Under the pieces are notes generated by a model. The model saw only the letters and a list, made by a program, of their open reading frames with translations. It was not told the DNA's origin and did not search any database. Positions 17,233 through 26,416 of a stretch of 64,000 bases of DNA are shown here, piece after piece. Origin of the DNA: Halocatena marina. Lineage in GTDB: Archaea > Halobacteriota > Halobacteria > Halobacteriales > Haloarculaceae. The first letter of the stretch is position 1. Each line of letters opens with the position of its first letter. The DNA lies in NCBI RefSeq assembly GCF_025913575.1, contig NZ_CP109785.1, forward strand, positions 992,001 to 1,056,000. The letters are read 5' to 3'. Position numbers and translations under genes: made by a program.

Positions 17233-17379
17233 ATGACTGACGCTACATCGGACTTGGACACAGATCACTCCGGCCAGTACGCTAGCATCGAAACTGGGAG
17301 AAACTGTATCCTCGTCTACGACCTTGAAAATCCGAACGCTTGGCTCAAGTCAAACGGATCGGTCCCCGTTCGAGAGTAG
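17233..17379 (+). CDS. Haloarchaeal microprotein, 48 aa (DUF7331-like pattern)
   Basis: ATG at 17233 to TAG at 17379. An acidic N-terminus (MTDATSDLDTDHSGQ) is followed by SIETGRNCILVYDLENPNAWLKSNGSVPV. The YDLENPNAWLKS core resembles the (V/L)YD-x-ENP-x-AW-(I/L/V)-(Q/K)S pattern of short haloarchaeal proteins I know as DUF7331. Their function is not known to me. It lies between the cyclase and CoA-transferase genes on the same strand. The family name is from memory and needs a profile search. Confidence 0.5.
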   Translation: MTDATSDLDTDHSGQYASIETGRNCILVYDLENPNAWLKSNGSVPVRE

Positions 17380-17683
17380 CTCACTGGTGCATCTATCCAG
17401 AGTGTGGATGCCATCAGTGGGGAGCGCATAGCAACGTGCGGTAGTGACTTGCCCGGCGATCGGATGACGTGGGCGTGTCGTAGTAGAGATATCGGCATCT
17501 AATGACAGTCCAAAACTGCCCGGATGTTCGGGTGCGGTGAGCAACCGTCCCGCCGTCGTGTGTCAGATAACACGACCGTGTCTGCCTGATTTCTGTAGCA
17601 TGCTATGTCATTATCACGTCATACAGCGGCTGTATCATGCGATGGGGTAACATTTTTTACGTCACGGCGCACGAGATATTTCT
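17380..17683. other. Gap of 304 bp with likely promoter
   Basis: No gene seen. CATTTTTTAC at 17651-17660 is ~28 bp before the ATG at 17684 and could be its TATA box. Confidence 0.4.
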
Positions 17684-18895
17684 ATGGAACGCGGTGGATA
17701 CATACTCGATGGTGTGCGCATCCTTGATCTCTCAACATTTGTGACTGGTGGTTTTTGCTCGCTGATGCTGGCCAATCAGGGAGCTGACGTAATAAAGATC
17801 GAGCGTCCCGGAACCGGTGATGACATTCGTCAGTCCGGACCGCCGTTTGTTGATGGCGAATCACCATACTATTGGACAGTGAACTACGATAAGCGAAGCG
17901 TTGAATTGAACTTGAAATCGGAAGAGGCACTCGCGGCACTGTATGATCTTGCTGCCGAAGCCGACGTGTTCATCCAGAACTTTCGACCAGGGACTGCTGA
18001 ACGACTCGGAGTCGACTACGACCGTATCGTGGCTGAGAACGAGGATATCGTCTATTGCGATATCTCTGCATTCGGACAGTCGGGGCCGTGGCGACAGCGA
18101 CCGGGATACGACCTGCTGGTGCAAGGTCTAAGCGGTATCATGGATGTGACCGGTGAGCCAGATGGTCAGCCGGCGAAAGTTGGTCTTCCAATGACCGATC
18201 TCGTAACCGGAATGTGGGCTGCGTTTGGCATCGTCTCGGCACTGTACCAGCGCAGACAGACTGGTGAAGGAGATTACATCGACCTCGGGATGCTCGATGC
18301 AACCGTACCGTGGCTCACCAAACAAGCGGGGAAGGTGTTCGCCGACGATCGTCCACAACGAATGGGAACGAAGGATCCAGTACTCGCACCGTACCAAATG
18401 TTCCAGACAGCAGACGGACACATCAACGTTGCTTGTCTCAACCGAAAGCTCTGGCGAGCGTTCTGTATGGCCATCGAACGCGAGGATCTAATCGAGGACG
18501 AGCGGTTCGTTACGAATGCTGACCGCGTCGAATCGATGGCAATTCTAGAAGACGAAATCGAACAGACACTGACCAAGTGGACGACCAACGAGTGGCTGGA
18601 AATCTTTGTCGAGGCCGGCGTTCCGGCCGCGCCTGTGCAAGGCGTAGAAGACGCACTGTACAACGAACAAACCGAAGCACGGGACGTTATGACGACCCTT
18701 TCAGACGGCGAACGTGAAATTCCTGCTATCGAACATCCACTCAACTTCCAACACGCAACGAGTGGTTTCCGATCCCCACCACCCCGTCTGGGAGAACACA
18801 CGCGAGACGTGTTCCGTGAACTCGGCTACGAGGAGGCGGCTATTGAACGACTATTCGAAGTAGGAGCAATTGGTCGCACCAATCAGTCAGACTGA
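17684..18895 (+). CDS. CaiB/BaiF family III CoA-transferase
   Basis: Transfers CoA between carboxylic acids. 403 residues, the usual length. Features: LDGVRILDLSTFVTGGFCSLMLANQGADVIKIERPG (~8-43) forming the first Rossmann half; NYDKRSVELNLKS; ISAFGQSGPW; and the catalytic Asp at ~172 in LPMTDLVTGMWAA, the residue that forms the acyl-anhydride intermediate. The C-terminal part has the usual APYQMFQTADGHINVA and GVPAAPVQGVEDAL segments. Being 86 bp upstream of the Mo-hydroxylase genes suggests activation of an acid product of the ring-oxidation pathway. Confidence 0.88.
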   Translation: MERGGYILDGVRILDLSTFVTGGFCSLMLANQGADVIKIERPGTGDDIRQSGPPFVDGESPYYWTVNYDKRSVELNLKSEEALAALYDLAAEADVFIQNFRPGTAERLGVDYDRIVAENEDIVYCDISAFGQSGPWRQRPGYDLLVQGLSGIMDVTGEPDGQPAKVGLPMTDLVTGMWAAFGIVSALYQRRQTGEGDYIDLGMLDATVPWLTKQAGKVFADDRPQRMGTKDPVLAPYQMFQTADGHINVACLNRKLWRAFCMAIEREDLIEDERFVTNADRVESMAILEDEIEQTLTKWTTNEWLEIFVEAGVPAAPVQGVEDALYNEQTEARDVMTTLSDGEREIPAIEHPLNFQHATSGFRSPPPRLGEHTRDVFRELGYEEAAIERLFEVGAIGRTNQSD

Positions 18896-18981
18896 ATCTG
18901 TTTGTTGACTCGGTTGGGACCACCATCTCCCGAAGCCTGCGGAAACTTTTATCATGGTAAACACCCTCACTCGGAATACGC

Positions 18982-19497
18982 ATGAGCATAGAAACGTCCG
19001 AGAGTGATTCGGAACGACCAGTACGAGAGATTTCGCTGACGGTAAACGGCGAAACAGTCTCCGCAGAAGTCGAACCGCGTCTGAAGCTTTCGGATTTCCT
19101 CCGAAACTATCGTGACCTCCGCAGTGTCCGCGTCGGCTGTGAACACGGTGTCTGTGGTGCGTGTACTGTCAGTATGGATGATGCGGTCGTAAAGAGCTGT
19201 CTCGTCTATGCGGTTCAGGCCGACGGAAGTGACCTCCTCACTGTCGAAGGACTCGCCGATGACGGTGAACTCGGTCCAGTTCAGCAGGCGTTTCACGAAG
19301 AACACGCCCTCCAGTGTGGCTTCTGCACGAGTGGATTCGTGATGGCGACGCGAAGCCTGCTCAAAGAAACTGATCATCCGACGGACGAAGCGATCCAAGC
19401 GGGACTGGCTGACAACATCTGTCGCTGCACCGGTTATCAGAACATCTACGACGCCGTCCATCGAGCAGCCGAATACACACAAGAGGATGAGGACTGA
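18982..19497 (+). CDS. Molybdenum hydroxylase small subunit, [2Fe-2S] protein (CoxS/XdhC-like)
   Basis: 171 residues with both expected clusters. The plant-ferredoxin-type cluster is at C53, C58, C61 (VGCEHGVCGAC) and C73. The helical-domain cluster is at C112, C115 (QCGFC), C147 and C149 (NICRCTGYQN). It passes electrons from the Mo site to the FAD subunit. The stop codon overlaps the ATG of the large subunit (TGATG), so the two are translationally coupled. Only the large and small subunits are together here; the FAD subunit is 3 kb away on the other strand. Confidence 0.93.
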   Translation: MSIETSESDSERPVREISLTVNGETVSAEVEPRLKLSDFLRNYRDLRSVRVGCEHGVCGACTVSMDDAVVKSCLVYAVQADGSDLLTVEGLADDGELGPVQQAFHEEHALQCGFCTSGFVMATRSLLKETDHPTDEAIQAGLADNICRCTGYQNIYDAVHRAAEYTQEDED

Positions 19498-21983
19498 TGT
19501 CGGGAACAGGAACTGATGCTCGTCCCGAGTCACATCCGGATGCGGGCGACGAAGGAGAGACGTTCACTGGCACCGGACTCGAACGGATCGAGGACCGTCG
19601 CATCCTCACTGGAGAGGCCCAGTACATCCACGACATCACGCCAGAGGACTGCCTCCACATGGCGCTATTGCGGACGACACACGCTCACGCGAGAATCGAA
19701 TCGATCGATACGAGCGCTGCTGAGAATCACCCGGATTGTGAACTCGTCCTCACCAGCGAGGACCTGCAGGCCGAGTACCATCCAATGCCCTGTGGATTAA
19801 AGGGATTCGAAGAATGGTCACTCGCGGTCGATACGGTACGATTCGTCGGTGAGCCTGTGGCAGCCGTCGTTGCAACTGATCGGTACGTTGCCGAAGACAT
19901 CATCGACGAGATCGACGTGGCGTATGAAACGCTCGATCCTGTCGTCGATCCCTTGGACGCTCTCGAAGACGAAACGATCATCCACGACGATATTGGAACG
20001 AACGTTCCCGACGGTGAGGAGTTCGTCTTCGGTGCTGTTGATGAGGCATTCTCTGAGGCCGACACCGTCATCGAACGGGAGTACTCGTGGGGGCGCATCT
20101 CGGGAGTCCCACTGGAGACAGCGGGCGTCGTTGCCGAGTACGACCCTGATGCCGATTCGTTCCACATCGACTGCAACATCCAACTGCACACGCTGGTTGA
20201 TGACACCGTATATGAGACACTCGGGTACCCCCCAGAGCGAGTCGTGCTCGACGTGCCTGCAGATGTCGGTGGAAGTTTCGGAACGAAGATTGCTATCCAC
20301 CGATACTGCAGCTTGGCAGCAATGGCCAGTCAGCAGCTCGACGGACGACCGGTGAAGTTCGTCGAAGACCGCGTCGAGAACCTGCAAGGAGGGGACATGC
20401 ATTCGACCCAGCGCGAGTATTCGGTTCGGCTGGCGTGTGACGACGACGGGACCATTCGTGGGCTCGACGTACAATTCGTCGATGATTTCGGCGCGTGGCC
20501 GCGGTATCCAGTGAATCAGACACTCAAGCCACTCTCTGTACTCACAGACTCATACGATATTCAGGACGTTCGCTATCGCTACGATCTGGTGATGACGAAC
20601 AAGACATCCCAGACGGCCTACCGTGGCTTCGGCGTTCCACCGCATCTGTACGCGATCGAGATGATCGTCGATGAAGCGGCTCGTGAGCTTGGCATCGATC
20701 CCGTCTCGTTCCGACAGCAGAATCTTATCGAGCCAGATGCGATGCCGTACGAGATCCCATCGCACAACATCTACGACTCGGGAGATTACCCAGCGGCACT
20801 CAATCATCTCCGCGACCACGTCGAAGCAACTGAGCGCGTTGATGGTGGCCTACTCGATCCCGAGACCATCGAAGCACAGCGTGCAGACGGGCGTTACAGA
20901 GGTGTCAGCTACACGCTTCACATCGAACCGGGTGTGAGTGGCTCCGACTGGACTGACCGTCAGCGAAGCGACCGGGAGGCGCTGGCAACGCGCGACCGCG
21001 ATGCAGTGAATGAACTACCAGAGCATCTACGCGCGGAAATCACCGAAGATGGCACCGTTCGAGCGTTTCTCGCGGCTGACTCCTCGGGGCAGGGCCATCA
21101 GACGCTTGTCACACAGTTACTCGCCGACGAACTGGAGATCCTCCCGAGTGATATCGAGGTTGAGTACCTCGACAGTGGCGCTGCTCCGACGGTATACGGC
21201 AGCGCTGCCTCACGAATGGCGGTGATGCTCTCTGGTGCAACACAGGGACTCGGTGAGAGGATGCAGTCGAACCTTTGTCAGCTAGCGGCCGAGGAGTGGG
21301 ATCTCGATCTCGATACGGTCAGCTATCGTGACGGTGCTGTCGAACGAATCGACACCAACGAACGCCTTGCGCTCTCTGATCTCGTTGCTATCGACGTTGC
21401 GAATCGCAGCGAGGGCGAGCGACTCACCCGTGCGAGGTACGACTACGACCATCCAGCGACAACACGCGAGGCGTTCGATACGGCACTGACAGCGAAATAC
21501 CCAGTTTATCCGACGGCAGCGTTCGCGGTCAACGCACCAATCGTCGAAGTCGATACAAAGACCGGCGAAGTGGATATTCTGAAGTTCTACACGCTCCGTG
21601 ACTGTGGCACCCAGCTGAATCCTGTCATTGTAGAGGGACAAGCCCACGGTGGGATTGCACAGGGAATCGGCGCTGCGCTCATGGAAGAGTTTGGCTACGA
21701 TGAATCAGGACAGCCACAGGCAGTGACGTTCTTCGATTACCTCCTCCCCTCGATTAAGAACGTCCCCAACATCGAGATGCAACACTCCGAGACACCATCA
21801 CCGTTCACTGCGACAGGCGCAAAAGGAACCGGCGAAGGGGGAATGATCGATGCTCCTGCTAGCATTGCCTCTTCGATCAATCAGGCCCTCGAACCGCTCG
21901 ATGTCGTTGCCGACCGTATCCCGATGACGCCGAACCGTCTCCGACGGCGCATCCGTGAAGCTGAAGCAACGAACGATCAGTAA
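19497..21983 (+). CDS. Molybdenum hydroxylase large (Mo-cofactor) subunit, xanthine-dehydrogenase family
   Basis: 828 residues. The small N-terminal domain starts TGLERIEDRRILTGEAQYIHD. Mo-pterin segments follow: DVGGSFGTK at ~256-264, AYRGFG at 374-379, later SSGQGHQT, and GTGEGG near the C-terminus with the catalytic Glu at ~780. The active-site loop AYRGFG is not the AYRCSFR of form I CO dehydrogenase, so CO oxidation is unlikely; hydroxylation of an aromatic N-heterocycle or related compound with water as oxygen source is the family's usual chemistry. Neighbours (permeases, cyclic amidohydrolases) support a nucleobase-like substrate. It is convergent with the CoxG-like gene. Confidence 0.92.
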   Translation: MSGTGTDARPESHPDAGDEGETFTGTGLERIEDRRILTGEAQYIHDITPEDCLHMALLRTTHAHARIESIDTSAAENHPDCELVLTSEDLQAEYHPMPCGLKGFEEWSLAVDTVRFVGEPVAAVVATDRYVAEDIIDEIDVAYETLDPVVDPLDALEDETIIHDDIGTNVPDGEEFVFGAVDEAFSEADTVIEREYSWGRISGVPLETAGVVAEYDPDADSFHIDCNIQLHTLVDDTVYETLGYPPERVVLDVPADVGGSFGTKIAIHRYCSLAAMASQQLDGRPVKFVEDRVENLQGGDMHSTQREYSVRLACDDDGTIRGLDVQFVDDFGAWPRYPVNQTLKPLSVLTDSYDIQDVRYRYDLVMTNKTSQTAYRGFGVPPHLYAIEMIVDEAARELGIDPVSFRQQNLIEPDAMPYEIPSHNIYDSGDYPAALNHLRDHVEATERVDGGLLDPETIEAQRADGRYRGVSYTLHIEPGVSGSDWTDRQRSDREALATRDRDAVNELPEHLRAEITEDGTVRAFLAADSSGQGHQTLVTQLLADELEILPSDIEVEYLDSGAAPTVYGSAASRMAVMLSGATQGLGERMQSNLCQLAAEEWDLDLDTVSYRDGAVERIDTNERLALSDLVAIDVANRSEGERLTRARYDYDHPATTREAFDTALTAKYPVYPTAAFAVNAPIVEVDTKTGEVDILKFYTLRDCGTQLNPVIVEGQAHGGIAQGIGAALMEEFGYDESGQPQAVTFFDYLLPSIKNVPNIEMQHSETPSPFTATGAKGTGEGGMIDAPASIASSINQALEPLDVVADRIPMTPNRLRRRIREAEATNDQ

Positions 21984-22039
21984 TCAGGTTCGTTATATTT
22001 GATTCTATTCTGTGCGCTTCGTCACGATTGCTGGCTGCG

Positions 22040-22543
22040 TTAGTCGTCTATCGACGCTTCGGCTCCTTCCTTGGCTTGGAGCTGTGACTCCGCAGAAACA
22101 CCCTCATCAGCCTTTGCTTCGAGATCCTCGAAGAAATTGTTCACGAGGCGCGTCGAGACGCTGCCGAGTGCGCGCTGTCCCATGCTTGCGATGAGACCCG
22201 ATACGTTCGTTTGCGCACTCCAGTGCGCTGTGGTCGTATCGTCGCCATTGCTGTGGAGATTCATCTCTGCAACAGCGTCGAAGGAGTTACGAGTAGCATT
22301 ACCACCAACCTCCATTCTCAGCGTTTCCGGCTCATCCGCCTGTGTGACGACCATGTCGACATCGAATGTCGGCTTAACGCTGCCAACACCAACGGAGATG
22401 ACTGCCGCAAGTTCTGAGGGTGACTCCATTACGATTTCGTCACACCCAGGGGCACAGGCCGTCAGAATATCGGGGTCTGTGAAATAGTTCCAAAGCTCTT
22501 CGCGCGAATGGTTCGACGTAAATTCACCTTCGAATTCCATCAT
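22040..22543 (-). CDS. CoxG-like SRPBCC protein (Mo-hydroxylase accessory subunit G)
   Basis: 167 residues with the SRPBCC/START-like pattern of CoxG: FEGEFTSNHSREELWNYFTDPDILTACAPGCDEI at the N-terminus, then alternating strands and a C-terminal helix (GLIASMGQRALGSVSTRLVNNFFEDLEAK). CoxG-type proteins are thought to help recruit or mature Mo hydroxylases at the membrane. Its ATG overlaps the stop of the upstream FAD subunit gene (ATGA), so the two form one operon. Confidence 0.85.
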   Translation of the reverse strand: MMEFEGEFTSNHSREELWNYFTDPDILTACAPGCDEIVMESPSELAAVISVGVGSVKPTFDVDMVVTQADEPETLRMEVGGNATRNSFDAVAEMNLHSNGDDTTTAHWSAQTNVSGLIASMGQRALGSVSTRLVNNFFEDLEAKADEGVSAESQLQAKEGAEASIDD

Positions 22544-23445
22544 TGGTCAGTTTGAGTAGTAGTGGCACGTTCGTAGGACGTTTCGAGCGAGCGTCGAGTG
22601 TACTCGCCGGCCAGTTCTCGTTTGTACTCCGCATCAGCGTGCATCTCACCCTCTGGTTGGGCGGCGTCGATAGCGGCGCCAGCAGCAGCTGATAAACTCT
22701 CATCGGTCAGCGGCTCGCCTTGAATAGACGCTTCAGCTTCTGTGACACGGAGCGGAATGTCTGCGGCGTTCGCCAGTGCAACACGAGCTTCTTCGACGAC
22801 CGGCTCGGACGCTTTCGGATTGTCGACTCGAATCGCAGTTGCCGCGCTAATCGTCGGCCACGTCTGGGCGGCTGCTTTCTGTTCGAGAAACGCCATCCCC
22901 GTTCTGTCGGCTGGAAACGGGTCTCGTCCAATGGAGACACCGGTGATGAGTTCATCTTCGCCGAGGTCAGTGAACATATACGCAATGAAATACTCCGTGG
23001 CTGGAACGGTTCTGCTGCCGTCAACAGAGGTGACGTGAAGGTCGCCATCGAGCGCTGTGAGAACCGTTGGATAGTTACCTGCTGGGTCAGCTTCACCGAT
23101 GCTCCCCCCGAGCGTTCCACGGTTGCGGACGCTCGGCCCGGCGATTTGCTCCGCTGCTTGCGGAAACAGCGGCAACGTCGCTTTGAGTTCGGCCGAATTC
23201 TCGATCGTTCGGTGGCGCACCAAAGATCCGATCTCGACTGACGACTCAGTTACGTCGATGTACTCGATCTCTTCGAGATCATTAATATCGATAATATGAT
23301 TCGGCGTCGCGAGCCGGTTTGCCATGATGATGCCAAGTGATTGATTACCCGCCATCAACTCGGCGTCGTGCCGGTGCGTCTCGAGGAGTGTTGTCGTTTC
23401 CTCGATAGTAGTGGGCCGGTGATACTGGAAGGGAGCGGGCTTCAT
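22540..23445 (-). CDS. Molybdenum hydroxylase FAD-binding medium subunit (CoxM-like)
   Basis: 301 residues, normal for this subunit. FAD-binding elements are visible: ELMAGNQSLGIIMANRL (~30-46), the pyrophosphate loop, and RNRGTLGGSIGEADPAGNYP (~107-126), the second conserved flavin loop. A C-terminal CO_deh_flav_C domain follows (EARVALANAADIPLRVTEAE). It would take electrons from the [2Fe-2S] subunit and pass them to an acceptor. It lies on the opposite strand from the other two subunits, 174 bp after the amidohydrolase gene. Confidence 0.9.
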   Translation of the reverse strand: MKPAPFQYHRPTTIEETTTLLETHRHDAELMAGNQSLGIIMANRLATPNHIIDINDLEEIEYIDVTESSVEIGSLVRHRTIENSAELKATLPLFPQAAEQIAGPSVRNRGTLGGSIGEADPAGNYPTVLTALDGDLHVTSVDGSRTVPATEYFIAYMFTDLGEDELITGVSIGRDPFPADRTGMAFLEQKAAAQTWPTISAATAIRVDNPKASEPVVEEARVALANAADIPLRVTEAEASIQGEPLTDESLSAAAGAAIDAAQPEGEMHADAEYKRELAGEYTRRSLETSYERATTTQTDQ

Positions 23446-23619
23446 CGGCTTCTCCCTCTACTGCTTTCCGAACGAAATACCCCAGTCCAATTGATAGCGT
23501 TACTCATGCGGACACAACGTCACGATAGTTTCACCGCGGATATAAGTGTTGCCGTAAATTGCTGGATCGACTGATCCAGTTGGGTGGTATTGATGTACCA
23601 GATGGGACGATACTGATTA

Positions 23620-24906
23620 TCATTCACGCGTAAAATTGACAGTTCGATCGCCGCTCTCACGGATGACCGTCGTCGTTGCGGGATCAGTACGAGAGATAGG
23701 TCGCCCACGGTTGAGAACGAGTGTTCGGGGAGCACGTCGACGGAGCGCATCGAACGGATCGAGAGCGTCGTAGACGACCAGTGACCCTTCACAGCCCGGT
23801 GTTACTCCATAATCATCAACACCGACTATTTCGGCGTTCGCAGCAGTTAGCATTTCCCAGAGTGAGGAGACATCGGCATGGCCACTCATATGAGCGTAGT
23901 GGAGCAAGACGTACGCAGCATCGAGTTGATCACCAACGCCGTAGTGATACCACGGGTCCATGACCGAGTCGTGACCGATTCCAACGGTCACCCCGGCGTC
24001 CCGCAACTGATCGATGCGAGTGTGTCCCCGACGTCGTGGGTAATCGTCGTGTCGTCCCTGCAACACTGCGTTGTCCGGCGGATTAGTGAGGACGCTCACA
24101 CCGCTCTCGGCCAGCAGCGAGATGAGTTTGTCGGCGTACGCGTTCGAGTACGAGTGCATAGCCGTCGCATGACTGGCGGTCGTTCGGTCACCGATGTCGC
24201 GCTTGAGTGCCTCGCTAGCGAGCACCTCTGTGAAGCGAGACTGCGGATCGTCGGTCTCGTCGATGTGAAGATCGAGCGGCAGATCGTAGCGTTCGGCGGC
24301 TTCGACGGCTATCTCAACAGAGGTAACGCCATCCTCGCGGGTGTACTCGTTGTGCGGGATTGCACCGATGACATCGACGCCCATTTCGACAGCGTCTCGG
24401 AACAGATCTTCGTGTTCCTCACGCGTGAGGAGTCCGTCCTGTGGGAAGGCGACTACCTGAAGATCAACTACGTCAGATACCTCCTCGCGCAGTTCTAACA
24501 GCGCCTCGACGCCGGTCAGCGTCTCCTCGGTGGTGTCTGCGTGGGTACGGACACGGGTGATGCCATGGCTTGCCAGCCACTCGACCGTCCGTTCTGCGCG
24601 CGCTTTCACGCCGTCGATGGTGAGCGACTCCTTGCGATCGGCCCAAACTGCGATCCCCTCGGAGAGTGTTCCTGATTCGTTCCACGACGGAGTGCCAGCG
24701 GTGAGCGTCGCATCGAGATGGATGTGTGGCTCGGTCAGTGACGGAGTGACGAGACGTCCTCCCGCATCGTGGCGTCGATCAGCTGCGTAGGCGCTGGTAT
24801 CGGCCGTTCCCGCGGGCCGAACCGACGCAATACGCCCGTTCTCGATCGCCACATCGATCCGGTCACCGTTTAGCCGAACCGCGTCTGTAACGAGATAGCG
24901 TGCCAT
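23620..24906 (-). CDS. Cytosine-deaminase-like amidohydrolase
   Basis: 428 residues of the amidohydrolase superfamily. The metal motif HIHLD is at 61-65 (TEPHIHLDATLTAG). It is followed by TRVRTHADT, LDLHIDETDDP, SHATAMHSYS, NPPDNAVLQGRHDDYPRRRG and GIGHDSVMDPWYHYG, with the last Asp as catalytic residue. This order and wording match CodA-type cytosine/isoguanine deaminases and N-isopropylammelide-type enzymes. It would hydrolyse an amino or ring amide group. Divergent from the NCS1 permease (88 bp apart), a typical codA-codB pairing. Confidence 0.85.
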   Translation of the reverse strand: MARYLVTDAVRLNGDRIDVAIENGRIASVRPAGTADTSAYAADRRHDAGGRLVTPSLTEPHIHLDATLTAGTPSWNESGTLSEGIAVWADRKESLTIDGVKARAERTVEWLASHGITRVRTHADTTEETLTGVEALLELREEVSDVVDLQVVAFPQDGLLTREEHEDLFRDAVEMGVDVIGAIPHNEYTREDGVTSVEIAVEAAERYDLPLDLHIDETDDPQSRFTEVLASEALKRDIGDRTTASHATAMHSYSNAYADKLISLLAESGVSVLTNPPDNAVLQGRHDDYPRRRGHTRIDQLRDAGVTVGIGHDSVMDPWYHYGVGDQLDAAYVLLHYAHMSGHADVSSLWEMLTAANAEIVGVDDYGVTPGCEGSLVVYDALDPFDALRRRAPRTLVLNRGRPISRTDPATTTVIRESGDRTVNFTRE

Positions 24907-24994
24907 ATCTCACGCAGTTGGGCAACCCATTTAGTGGTACTGCTGGGGCCTCCGGTAGATTTATGTCACACGCAAAATGTGTACTTTCTACATC

Positions 24995-26386
24995 ATGAGT
25001 TCAAGTACCAAGGGCCTCATTCGTCAACTCGTCTTCGGTGACGAGGGATTGGCGGATCCGGACTGGCCAGTTGATCACGTTCCAAGAAGCGAACGCAAAA
25101 GTCTTCTGAGTATTTCGGCGGTGCTGTTAGGATTCGTCTTTTTCGCCGGAACGCTCTGGGCTGGCGCCGACGTAGGGGCTGCACTGGGTCTTTCGACGAC
25201 ACTCGCCGCGATGGGTGTCGGCTACGCCATTCTCGCTGTCTACGTCGCGGTCCTTTGTGCAATCGCGGCAAAAGCGGGGTTGACGACGGTACTGCTTGCA
25301 CGCTATACGTTCGGTCGGCGCGGTGCGAAGTGGGCGGATCTGTTGCTTGGTGGAACACAAATCGGGTGGTTCGGGGTGACGATTCCGATGGTCGCCATCC
25401 CGACCGCGAAGTTCTTCGGTGTCAACGCACCGCAGTGGGTTGCTTTCCTTACGCTCGTATGGGGAACACTCCATCTTGCGACTGCGTACGTCGGTTACGA
25501 CGGCATGGAACTCCTCTCGATGATCGCCGTCCCAGCACTCGTGTGCATCGGGTTGCTCTCAATGGGGATTGCTGTACAAGACTCCGGTGGAATCGACGGT
25601 CTATTCGCTGGTGGATCGACAGAGATGACCTTCGGCGCGGCTGTTACCGTCGTCATTGGCACCTTCATCAGTGGTGGAACACAGGCACCCAACTGGGCGC
25701 GATTCGCGGCGAACAAACGGGTCGCATTCTGGGCTGGTCTCATTGCTTTCTTGCTCGGAAATGGATTTCTGTTCGTCAGCGGTGCGGTCGGCGGTGCAGC
25801 GTACAGCGTTACGCCGGCTGGTGATCTTTACGAAGTCCTTGCTGCACAGGGGCTTGCAGGGGTTGGACTCGTGGCGCTCGTACTCAACATTTGGACGACC
25901 AACGACAACGCTGCATACGCGTTCGGAGTTGCGGGCAGCGAAGCGTTCGAATACGAACGGAAACGACCGTTCGTGCTCGCGGGAGGCATCATCGGTATTG
26001 CTCTCGCACTCCTCGGTGTCGCTGATGCACTCATTCCTTATTTGTCGCTCCTCGGACAGTACATTCCGCCCCTTGGTGGGGTTATCATCGCTGATTTCTT
26101 GTTCTGTTGGCGGATGAAGATTCCTCGAATGGAGGATGTCGAGTTCACGAATCTCCGAACGAGTGCCGTCACCGCCTATCTCTTCGGGTGTGGTATCGCT
26201 ATGGTTACGGCTGGCTCGCTTCTCCCCGGTGTTGCTGTCCCACAACTGTTACCCGGAATGAGCTCACTCAACGGTCTTCTCGCTGGGGCAATTCTTCACG
26301 TCCTCTTCTTCTCCCTCTTCGAGGGGCGCGGCCTTGTTGCGAGCCACACTGTCGACAGCGACGCCAACTACTGCGAAAGCGAATAA
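24995..26386 (+). CDS. NCS1 family permease (cytosine/purine type)
   Basis: 463 residues with ~12 hydrophobic segments. N-terminal region ends DPDWPVDHVPRSERKS, then TM1 contains GFVFFAGTLWAGADVG, the loop that binds substrate and Na+ in CodB/Mhp1-type carriers; GGTQIGWFGVTIPM and SGGTQAPNWARF are further family segments. It imports nucleobases or hydantoin-like compounds with Na+ or H+. ATG at 24995 chosen over one at 24977. The divergent pairing with the deaminase-like gene points to a shared substrate. Confidence 0.88.
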   Translation: MSSSTKGLIRQLVFGDEGLADPDWPVDHVPRSERKSLLSISAVLLGFVFFAGTLWAGADVGAALGLSTTLAAMGVGYAILAVYVAVLCAIAAKAGLTTVLLARYTFGRRGAKWADLLLGGTQIGWFGVTIPMVAIPTAKFFGVNAPQWVAFLTLVWGTLHLATAYVGYDGMELLSMIAVPALVCIGLLSMGIAVQDSGGIDGLFAGGSTEMTFGAAVTVVIGTFISGGTQAPNWARFAANKRVAFWAGLIAFLLGNGFLFVSGAVGGAAYSVTPAGDLYEVLAAQGLAGVGLVALVLNIWTTNDNAAYAFGVAGSEAFEYERKRPFVLAGGIIGIALALLGVADALIPYLSLLGQYIPPLGGVIIADFLFCWRMKIPRMEDVEFTNLRTSAVTAYLFGCGIAMVTAGSLLPGVAVPQLLPGMSSLNGLLAGAILHVLFFSLFEGRGLVASHTVDSDANYCESE

Positions 26387-26416
26387 TTCGATTCTGCGGA
26401 CCGTTTCAGTCGTTGC

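Noticed and set aside
19497..21983. Aerobic CO dehydrogenase large subunit (coxL)
   Set aside because: Active-site loop is AYRGFG rather than the AYRCSFR of form I CO dehydrogenase; called a general Mo hydroxylase instead.
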